Shown here piece by piece: positions 1-5,422 of a DNA stretch of 6,485 nt. The translations under genes and the position numbers were made by a program. Within the stretch, counting starts at the first letter, position 1, and every line of letters begins with the position of its first letter. The stretch is from contig MGUL01000080.1 of the NCBI GenBank assembly GCA_001800005.1, forward strand, positions 56,755 to 63,239, in the 5' to 3' direction. Under the pieces are notes generated by a model that was not told where the DNA came from, searched no databases, and saw only the letters and a list, made by a program, of their open reading frames with translations. The DNA comes from Elusimicrobia bacterium RBG_16_66_12 (lineage in GTDB: Bacteria > Elusimicrobiota > Elusimicrobia > UBA1565 > UBA9628).

Positions 1-955
1 CGCGCTCAGCCAATTGATGCAGATACAGGTTGTGGGCGGTGCCCCAGGAGGACTGATCCTCAAGGGGGGCGCTGAAGTATCGACCGAACTGCGTGCGGAA
101 ATGTCCAGGGCCGACGCCGGTCCATGGGTGGTCCCGGAACATCCGCCAGGCCCCGCGCCACAGAGAGAGGCGTGTCTGCTGATCGTGCGGGATGAGAGTC
201 GAGCTGAAGCTTCCTCTGCCGTAGCGGAATATCTGCCCAGCGACTGTGCTCAACGCTCCGAGCGCGATGGCCGTCGCCGCCCAGCGGCGCAGGCGGGGCT
301 CAAGAACGGCTATAGCGGCCGCGCCGACGCAGAGGGAGATGAGAGCCCCGCGTGTTTGGCTGAGCGCCAGAGCGGCCGCGCAGAGGACGGTCACGGACGC
401 CGCCCATCTCCAGGCGCGTGCGTCCGGGGCGGTCGGGCGCCCGAGCCAGCACAGGCCGCCGAGTGCGGCCAGCGCCATTTGCTCGCCGAAGGTGACGGGG
501 TGGACATAGGCGTGCGCGCGCGTCCAGGTGCTGGTCCCGTCGGAGGCAAGGAAAGCGCTCTGGGCGATGCCGACCGCGGCGGCCAGGGAGAAACCGGAGG
601 CGAAGGCGGGCCAGAGCGGCGCTTTGGGCTCCAGGGCGAGGGCCGCGACGAAGAGGCTCAAAGACCAGATGCGATGAAGATCCTTCGCGCAGTCGTGCAG
701 GCTCTCACGTGGGCCGCAGCCGAGGGCGGCGGCCAAGGCACCCGCGGCCGCATAGACGACGAGCGCGGCTAAGGCCGGCTCGCCGCGCCACGCCGCGAGG
801 ACCTCCGCGCGCTCGGCCCCGCGCAGGCGCCAGAGCAGGGCGAGGGTGAGGGCTCCGAGCGCCAGGTTGGAAGCGCCCAGGGACAAGGGCAGGAGCAGAG
901 CGGTCGTCGCCAGGGCCAGCGCGACCGCGGAAAAGTTCTTGGGCAGGATCATCAT
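1..955 (-). CDS. O-antigen ligase / Wzy-type polymerase-like membrane protein, 3' end missing
   Basis: I translated this frame by hand: 318 complete codons are open from ATG at 955 to the left edge, so the C-terminus lies outside the window. The protein is strongly hydrophobic, with several alternating Ala/Leu-rich membrane segments (about residues 8-42, 60-79, 97-108, 117-135, 157-172, 184-199 and 203-240). After these come the hallmarks of the O-antigen ligase/polymerase family (Wzy_C/WaaL type): SQTRGAL at 199-205, RLSLWRGAWRMFRDHP at 262-277, GVGPGHF at 280-286 and AHNLYLHQLAE at 307-317. Family members join or polymerise undecaprenyl-linked glycans on the periplasmic face of the inner membrane. 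The start overlaps the glycosyltransferase stop as ATGA (955-952), so translational coupling is likely. A second ATG at 952 is also possible. Ligase and polymerase cannot be told apart from sequence alone. Confidence 0.85.
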   Translation of the reverse strand, partial: MMILPKNFSAVALALATTALLLPLSLGASNLALGALTLALLWRLRGAERAEVLAAWRGEPALAALVVYAAAGALAAALGCGPRESLHDCAKDLHRIWSLSLFVAALALEPKAPLWPAFASGFSLAAAVGIAQSAFLASDGTSTWTRAHAYVHPVTFGEQMALAALGGLCWLGRPTAPDARAWRWAASVTVLCAAALALSQTRGALISLCVGAAAIAVLEPRLRRWAATAIALGALSTVAGQIFRYGRGSFSSTLIPHDQQTRLSLWRGAWRMFRDHPWTGVGPGHFRTQFGRYFSAPLEDQSSWGTAHNLYLHQLAER

Positions 956-2103
956 CGCTGGTGCCGAGCCTTGAGGACTTCGTCCTGGAGCCGCGCGAAG
1001 GCTTTCTCTTCGGCATGGTCGCGGGCGGCCTCGACGCGCGAGCGGCCGGCGGCTTCGGGCTCACGTTCCAGCGTGCGGGCGGCCGAGACCCATTCAGACG
1101 GCGTCCGGCACGCCGTCAGGACCCCCGACAGGCCCGCGAGGGCGGGAAGGGGGCTGGCGAGCACGGGACGGCCGGCGGCGAGGCATTCGTAGGTCTTGGC
1201 CGGGATGACGCCGCGGTTGTACTCGTCGTCGACGTAGGGCAGCAGCAGCGCGTCGAAGCCGGCCAGCAGCGCGGGCAGTTCCTCGTGAGGGACAGGGCCG
1301 CGCAGGCGGACCGAAGCCGGAAGCTCCGGCGGCGGCTCCTTGATCGGCCCGATCAGCTCGATCTCGAATCCGGCCTCGGCCAGCGCGCGGATGGGCGCGT
1401 AGTCGACGGCGCGCCAAAGGGTGCCGAAATAGCAGAGGCGGCGGATCGGGCCCGCGGCGCGCGGCGGTAGGAAGAAAGCGGGGCCGACGCCGTGGTGGAG
1501 TTCGACGACGTGAGGATGGCGGCCCTTCTTGTCCTCGTAGAGGGTGCGTGAGGTCGTCAGGACCAGGCCGGCGCGGGACATCAGGGCTGACTCGGTGGCC
1601 GCGAGGTCGGGAGGCGGCGAGGGGAGGCCGGAGAAGTTGTCGACGCAATCGTAGACCACGAGCGAGGAGGAGAGATGATCGAGGATAGCGAGTGTGGTGG
1701 CGGTGGGCAGATAGGCGAAGACCACCGCGCCGGGCCTCAGCCCCCGAGAGTGCAGGTGGGCGGCCAGTCGCGAGGCCATCAGCCGGGAGTTGATCCAGCG
1801 GAAGACTCGGCGCGTGGGCGGCAGGACCAGGGGGCTCAGGATCGTGATCCCTCGTGGTGCCGCGGGAATGTGTCCGCCATGGGCCCTCAAGGCGCGCCCC
1901 AGACGGGTCAGCACGCGGCGGAGGTCGCGCAAGCCGGGCTCGCGGAAGCCCGTGTTCTCGACGAAGAAGACGGGGTGCCCGGCCTTCGCCCACTGCAGCG
2001 CGAAGGACTGATGGCGCTGCCAGGCGGCGTCCCAATCGACGCTCGACAGGATGACGACGTCGAAGGGCTTTGCCGGCGCGGCGTCAGGACAAGAGGTCGC
2101 CAT
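952..2103 (-). CDS. GT-B glycosyltransferase (GT4/TuaH-like)
   Basis: A 383-residue protein of normal length for a GT-B glycosyltransferase, with no signal peptide or membrane segment, so probably cytoplasmic and acting on a lipid-linked glycan. The N-terminal Rossmann half begins with FDVVILSSVDW (14-24), followed by WQRHQSFALQWAKAGHPVFFVEN (28-50) and VVYDCVDNF (149-157). The C-terminal half has RLCYFGTLW (222-230), the strand FEIELIGP (246-253), and PAKTYECLAAGRPVLAS (301-317), where E306 sits at the usual nucleotide-sugar contact of GT4-like enzymes. ATG 2103 is the only usual start codon before the conserved domain. AAGAGG lies 7 bases upstream of it. The first 20 bases overlap the end of the upstream ATPase gene, and the stop forms ATGA with the ligase start. 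The donor sugar cannot be predicted. Residues 1-13 (rich in Ala and Pro) may be new sequence acquired with the upstream cassette. Confidence 0.88.
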   Translation of the reverse strand: MATSCPDAAPAKPFDVVILSSVDWDAAWQRHQSFALQWAKAGHPVFFVENTGFREPGLRDLRRVLTRLGRALRAHGGHIPAAPRGITILSPLVLPPTRRVFRWINSRLMASRLAAHLHSRGLRPGAVVFAYLPTATTLAILDHLSSSLVVYDCVDNFSGLPSPPPDLAATESALMSRAGLVLTTSRTLYEDKKGRHPHVVELHHGVGPAFFLPPRAAGPIRRLCYFGTLWRAVDYAPIRALAEAGFEIELIGPIKEPPPELPASVRLRGPVPHEELPALLAGFDALLLPYVDDEYNRGVIPAKTYECLAAGRPVLASPLPALAGLSGVLTACRTPSEWVSAARTLEREPEAAGRSRVEAARDHAEEKAFARLQDEVLKARHQR

Positions 2104-3232
2104 TCCAAAGCCTCTTCAGGAGTTCGACCCACGGCAAGATATGGACGCCGTCTAATTCCTGGGGCCGAGAGCCTCCGTACGCGCCGTAGCTGCGGACGCG
2201 TCCCTGGCCGAGTTCGTCGCGCAGCCTGGAGAGACCCCGCTGGAAGACGCCGCGCCAATCGGAGGACGATTTGACCTCGATGGCGACGTAGCCGCGCCGC
2301 GTCTCGATGAGAAAGTCGACTTCGACGCCGTCATGCGAACTCCAGTAATGGATGGGGTAATTCAGCCCCGAATAGGAGAGGAAGGCGCGCAGCTCGTTGA
2401 AGATCCATGTCTCGACGAGGAAGCCGGACTCCTCCGGGGTCGGCGGGTAAGGCAGACGTTCCGAGAGCGCTCGGACGACTCCGGGATCGAAAAAGTAGAA
2501 CTTGGGATGGCGGACCTGCTTGGTGGCGCGCTTGAGCTTCCAGGCGGGCAGCCAGGAGCCGAGCAGGGTGTCCGCGAGGATGTCGAAATAGCCCTCCACC
2601 GTCTGGCGGGCGACTTGAGCGTCGCGCGCGACGCCGGAGACGTTGGTGGTTTGGCCGTTCTGTCTGGCGGCGATCTCCAGGAAGCGCGCGAAGGCTCCGA
2701 TGTTGCGCGTCAGGGCCTCCGCCTTGATCTCCTCTTGAAGGTAGGTCGTGGCGTACGTCCGCAGATAGTCCTGAGGGTCCTCGGCGAGGAAGGATTGGGG
2801 GAGCATCCCGAAGCGGATCTGCCGCATTCCTGGGAGGGTGAAATCCACCTCCTTGGAGACGAGCGGGAAGAACGGCGTGAGCGTTGCGCGTCCGGCCAGG
2901 AGGTTCGCGCCGCCTCGCTTGAGCTTGCGGGCGCTGGATCCGGAAAGGACGAACCGCAAGCGCTTCTCCTCGAGGAGCCGATGGACCTCATCAAGGACGG
3001 CGGGGGCCTTCTGGACCTCGTCGACGATGACCCATGAGCCCGGGGCGAGGCCGCTCGTCTCCCGGTACAGTCGGTTCGGGTCGCGATTGAAGCTCAGGGC
3101 CTCGGTTGTGTTGAGCAGGTCGTAGGAGACGGCGTCCTTGAAGTGGGTCTTGACCCAGGTCGATTTGCCCGTTCCGCGGGGACCTAGGAGTAGGATGGAG
3201 GACGAAGGTTTTTTGAGTATTCGTGTAAACAT
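2084..3232 (-). CDS. AAA_14/DUF4143 family ATPase (first of two, GC-rich copy)
   Basis: A 382-residue protein with the full layout of the AAA_14-DUF4143 family. Walker A is GPRGTGKST (17-25), Walker B is WVIVDE (67-72), and a sensor-like strand FVLSGSSA lies at 94-101. A winged-helix-like segment VSGVARDAQVARQTVEGYFDIL (split as VSGVARDAQVA and RQTVEGYFDIL) spans about 198-219. The C-terminal DUF4143 part has VETWIFNEL (273-281), then EVDF (304-307) and IEVK (318-321), the acidic/acidic-x-Lys pattern of the PD-(D/E)XK nuclease-like fold. All key residues look intact, so it should bind ATP; the cellular role of the family is not established. ATG 3232 fits the family's usual N-terminus (MFTRILK); an in-frame TTG at 3241 would add MLT. 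Base composition is close to the host genes, unlike the other ATPase. Its stop lies 20 bases inside the glycosyltransferase gene. No convincing ribosome binding site precedes it. Confidence 0.88.
   Translation of the reverse strand: MFTRILKKPSSSILLLGPRGTGKSTWVKTHFKDAVSYDLLNTTEALSFNRDPNRLYRETSGLAPGSWVIVDEVQKAPAVLDEVHRLLEEKRLRFVLSGSSARKLKRGGANLLAGRATLTPFFPLVSKEVDFTLPGMRQIRFGMLPQSFLAEDPQDYLRTYATTYLQEEIKAEALTRNIGAFARFLEIAARQNGQTTNVSGVARDAQVARQTVEGYFDILADTLLGSWLPAWKLKRATKQVRHPKFYFFDPGVVRALSERLPYPPTPEESGFLVETWIFNELRAFLSYSGLNYPIHYWSSHDGVEVDFLIETRRGYVAIEVKSSSDWRGVFQRGLSRLRDELGQGRVRSYGAYGGSRPQELDGVHILPWVELLKRLWNGDLLS
2111..2116 (-). promoter_or_regulatory. Ribosome binding site of the glycosyltransferase
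   Basis: AAGAGG on the minus strand ends 7 bases before ATG 2103, which is good Shine-Dalgarno spacing and supports that start. It lies within the coding end of the upstream ATPase gene (its Lys-Arg codons), so glycosyltransferase translation now depends on cassette sequence. Confidence 0.6.
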
Positions 3233-3268
3233 AGTCAGCAAATATTCCGGATATATGCCGAAGCTATA

Positions 3269-3478
3269 TTATGCCTTTTTTAAGGTCGTCAGCATGAGCC
3301 CTCGCGTATGCGAGGTCTGAATCTGGAGGGCGCGGGCCTTTGAGATGCCGGCCTCGGCGGCGAAATCCTCCCATCGGTCCACGGCGGAACGCACCTGATC
3401 GATGACGGCGTCGGCCTGGGGCCGGGCCTCGCCGGGCCCCGTTAGTCTCTTATGCAGCGAGTCCGGCCAGCCAGTCAC
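3269..3478 (-). pseudogene. Possible C-terminal remnant of a HipA-family kinase
   Basis: A 69-codon ORF between the two ATPase genes. Its middle part, with AVIDQVRSAVDRW (24-36) and EDFAAEAGISKARALQI (37-53), resembles the last helices of HipA-family toxins, which typically carry a V-x-x-W...A-x-x-x-G-(I/L/V)-s pattern near the C-terminus. There is no kinase core, and no hipB-like partner is present. The first 10 codons lie inside the end of the upstream ATPase gene in another frame, so ATG 3478 is probably not a native start. The better reading is a HipA tail exposed when the ATPase gene was inserted or recombined. It is GC-rich (67% in 3361-3420), unlike the adjacent ATPase. It ends with TAA at 3269-3271. 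The resemblance is from memory of the family and could be chance; the alternative is a small unknown protein or no gene. Confidence 0.38.
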
Positions 3479-4577
3479 CGGCGCGGACGATTGAAACGCC
3501 GCCTGTTTGCTGTTCGTTGCGGGCGTTGTGCACCAACTGCACGGCTTTGACTTCTTTGTGGCGCTCTTTGAAATAAGCCAGATTGCGGCTGACGTCGCCG
3601 TCGGAAAGCTTGACTTCGATGAAGTGCGTCAGCGCGCCGTTTTCCGCCAGGCTGAAATCGACCTCTCGGCCGTCTTTTGTGCGGATATAATGCAGGGAAA
3701 TGTCCGCCCCTTTTGTGTCCTGTAGGTATTGCGCATGCTTGAGCAACGAGACCGCTACGGTGTTTTCCAAGCGGAGACCCTCGTCGCCGTCCGCGTAGCC
3801 GCTGTCGTAAAAGTAGGCTTTCGGTTCTTTCAGCATCGACCTGGCGATATTCTTGTGAAACGGACGGACAAGAAAAATAATGTGAAGGCTTTCCAGGATC
3901 TCGACGTACTTGCGTATAGTGTTGGGCGCGACCTGCAAGTCGTTGGCGAGCGACGCGAAGGACAGCGGCGAACCGACCCGTTTGCGGAGCATTTCGAGCA
4001 ACAACCGGATCACGCGGATTTCGGTTATGCGGCTGAAGTCCATGATGTCTTCGCGCACAAGATCGGTATAGTACTGCCGGCGCCAGCGATCGGCTTCTTC
4101 GTCCGAGGCGGAAAGGAGCGGCTCCGGAAAACCGCCGAGGCGGTTCAGGGCTGAAAGAGCCTCGTAAGGGGGCATTGCCGCGGAGAGCTCTTTGACGGAA
4201 AGCGGGTTCAGGCGGTAATTGAAGTAGCGGCCGGCCAACGAGTCTCCGGTCTGCCTGAAAGTGTCGAGTCGGGCGCTGCCTGTGACCAGGAAGGCCTGCT
4301 CTTTGCCGCGGGTGTCGAAGGTTCCTTTGAGAAAAGATTTCCAGCCGTCCATTTTGTGTATTTCGTCAAGGATGATCAGACCCGCGTTCAGCGGCCAGGA
4401 GCGCCGGCGGATGATCTTGATGTCTGAGATGTCGTCATTGTTGAGATAGACGGGATTTTTAAAAGCGCTTTGGATGGTTTTTGAGAAAAACGTCTTGCCG
4501 ACTTGGCGTGGGCCCGTGATGAAGACCATCTTTTTATGCAAGTCTTTAACGACTTGGTCATGCAGATAACGTTCCAT
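3450..4577 (-). CDS. AAA_14/DUF4143 family ATPase (second, lower-GC copy)
   Basis: A 375-residue, full-length member of the AAA_14-DUF4143 family. Walker A is GPRQVGKT (22-29), Walker B LIILDE (67-72), and sensor-like FLVTGSARLD lies at 96-105. GGFPEPLL (148-155) and YYTDLVREDIMD (169-180) are typical of the family. A winged-helix-like region around SFASLANDLQVAPNTIRKYV covers 206-225. The nuclease-like C-terminus has DGREVDF (302-308) and FIEVK (319-323), with D307, E321 and K323 in place. It is predicted to bind and hydrolyse ATP; its role is unknown. Overall it is distant from the first ATPase, so the two are not a recent tandem duplication. Stretches are AT-rich (38% GC in 4441-4500), indicating transfer from another genome. 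ATG 4577 has no ribosome binding site, but a strong promoter places the transcript start at or next to the ATG. It ends in TAA at 3450-3452. Confidence 0.9.
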   Translation of the reverse strand: MERYLHDQVVKDLHKKMVFITGPRQVGKTFFSKTIQSAFKNPVYLNNDDISDIKIIRRRSWPLNAGLIILDEIHKMDGWKSFLKGTFDTRGKEQAFLVTGSARLDTFRQTGDSLAGRYFNYRLNPLSVKELSAAMPPYEALSALNRLGGFPEPLLSASDEEADRWRRQYYTDLVREDIMDFSRITEIRVIRLLLEMLRKRVGSPLSFASLANDLQVAPNTIRKYVEILESLHIIFLVRPFHKNIARSMLKEPKAYFYDSGYADGDEGLRLENTVAVSLLKHAQYLQDTKGADISLHYIRTKDGREVDFSLAENGALTHFIEVKLSDGDVSRNLAYFKERHKEVKAVQLVHNARNEQQTGGVSIVRAGDWLAGLAA

Positions 4578-4584
4578 GTGGTAA

Positions 4585-4612
4585 ATTATGCTTGTTTTTG
4601 CCGTTTAGTCAA
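4585..4612 (-). promoter_or_regulatory. Sigma70-like promoter of the lower-GC ATPase, probably leaderless
   Basis: On the minus strand, TTGACT (4612-4607) matches the -35 consensus at 5 of 6 positions. A 16-base spacer (4606-4591) separates it from CATAAT (4590-4585), a 5 of 6 match to the -10 box. Only 7 bases (4584-4578) lie between the -10 box and ATG 4577, so transcription would begin at or within a base or two of the A of the start codon. That leaves no room for a ribosome binding site and predicts a leaderless mRNA. The promoter gives the cassette expression independent of the host operon. Confidence 0.65.
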
Positions 4613-4667
4613 GACTATTATTCATTGTATTGCGTATAAGTCTTAATAATAGGGGCTGCTCGGTCAT
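4605..4667 (-). pseudogene. Truncated start of the operon gene that once followed the deacetylase (20 codons)
   Basis: The deacetylase stop is embedded in ATGA (4667-4664), the same coupling seen at 955-952 and 5422-5419. The ATG opens MTEQPLLLRL and continues to TAA at 4605-4607, only 20 codons. The first five codons or so are in 70% GC host DNA; from about 4652 the sequence becomes 27% GC and the frame runs into the -35 box of the ATPase promoter. I read this as the first codons of the original downstream gene, plausibly the glycosyltransferase now starting at 2103, severed by the cassette. It could also be coincidence, as TGA after CA is enough to make an ATGA. Confidence 0.4.
4615..4652. 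repeat. AT-rich inverted repeat at the cassette edge
   Basis: CTATTATT at 4615-4622 is the exact reverse complement of AATAATAG at 4645-4652 (8-bp arms, 22-base spacer). A second, overlapping pair, AAGACT (4611-4616) and AGTCTT (4639-4644), is also exact; the two pairings exclude each other. The outer arm ends exactly at the composition step, and the inner arms abut or overlap the -35 box of the ATPase promoter. It could be an operator for a dimeric regulator or the end of an inserted element. In DNA this AT-rich, chance is not excluded. Confidence 0.4.
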
Positions 4668-5422
4668 TGCCGTGCGGGGTCCGGTTGGCGAAGGGCGAAC
4701 CAGTCCCAGGTCCCAGAGGCCTTGCCGACGAAGTCTCGTTCGTCGTCGAAGGCGACGATTTCCGTGCGTCTGAGCAGGAGCGGGTCCCGGTCCGGCCCGT
4801 TGACGCCGTACAGCGAGCAACCTGCCCGAGTGAAGCCCGCGGCGCGCGCGGCGGCCGCGGTCCGCTGCGAGGCCGCGCCGTGAGGCCAGGTCATCACGGT
4901 CACGGGCCGACCGAGGGCGTCCTCCAGGCGGCGGCGAGATTCGGTCAGCTCGCGGGATAATTCCGCGTCGCCCAGAGCGTCGAGGCGGGCGTGGGTCAGG
5001 CCGTGGGCGCCGATCTCGCAGCCGGGCATGGCCGAGAGCTCCTTGAGCTCGGGCCAGGAGAGGTGGGGTCGTCCGGAGTCGAGCAGGCAGGGCGTGACGC
5101 AGACCGTGAACGGCAGGGACAGGCGCGCGAGGATGGGCGCAGCCGTCTTCAGCGCGTCCTGATAGCCGTCGTCGAAGGTCACGGCGATCTCGGCGCTGCC
5201 GTCGAGTTTGGCGCTTCCGAGGCCTACCGGCCGCCCGAAGCGGCCCGAGGCGACGAGTTCCATCTGGCGCGTGAAGAGCGCGGGGTCGACGCTCAGGCCG
5301 TAGGGGTCGCCGGGGAGCTCCGTGCCGACGGCATGGTAGCCCAGGACGCGCAGTCCCGTCCGCGGCGAGGGGCGCCCGGCGACGCGGGAGATCGTCCGCC
5401 AGAGCGCATGCTTCCAGTTCAT
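4664..5422 (-). CDS. Polysaccharide deacetylase (NodB homology / CE4 family)
   Basis: A 252-residue protein with the NodB-homology core. TFDDG (82-86) is motif 1, with D84 as likely catalytic base and D85 as metal ligand. HGLTH (140-144) is the HxxxH metal-binding motif 2, and TWPHG (178-182) corresponds to the usual F-x-YP-G motif 3. LGYHAVG (27-33) near the N-terminus is typical of the exopolysaccharide-associated branch. Family members remove N- or O-acetyl groups from polysaccharides using a divalent metal. The N-terminus (MNWKHALWRTIS) is at most weakly hydrophobic and shows no clear signal peptide, so a cytoplasmic or membrane-associated step is possible. ATG 5422 overlaps the FemAB-like stop as ATGA, and GGAAGG lies 4 bases upstream, which fixes the start. 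The frame stays open far upstream through the acyltransferase gene; that extension is not coding. The stop is followed immediately by the cassette. Confidence 0.9.
   Translation of the reverse strand: MNWKHALWRTISRVAGRPSPRTGLRVLGYHAVGTELPGDPYGLSVDPALFTRQMELVASGRFGRPVGLGSAKLDGSAEIAVTFDDGYQDALKTAAPILARLSLPFTVCVTPCLLDSGRPHLSWPELKELSAMPGCEIGAHGLTHARLDALGDAELSRELTESRRRLEDALGRPVTVMTWPHGAASQRTAAAARAAGFTRAGCSLYGVNGPDRDPLLLRRTEIVAFDDERDFVGKASGTWDWFALRQPDPARQ

Noticed and set aside
14..772. Plus-strand 252-codon ORF opposite the ligase gene.
   Set aside because: The minus strand here encodes a clear multi-pass ligase-like protein; the plus-strand translation is low-complexity and typical of open shadow frames in GC-rich DNA.
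1094..2035. 313-codon minus-strand ORF inside the glycosyltransferase gene.
   Set aside because: Its translation is Arg/Pro/Ala-rich with no recognisable domain, while the overlapping 383-codon frame is a clean glycosyltransferase.
3266..3292. Promoter for the downstream ATPase: CTGACG (3292-3287) with CATAAT (3273-3268) or TAATAT (3271-3266) in a 37% GC patch.
   Set aside because: Spacing is only 13 or 15 bases and the -35 match is modest. The AT-rich patch makes -10-like words likely by chance, so I do not call it.
3421..3440. GC-rich hairpin (GGGCC/GGCCC arms) just after the upstream ATPase stop, as a terminator.
   Set aside because: No T-run follows on the minus strand, the stem is short, and such words are common in this base composition.
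2084..4652. Cassette as a classical insertion sequence or transposon.
   Set aside because: No transposase, matching terminal inverted repeats at both ends, or convincing target-site duplication could be found by eye.
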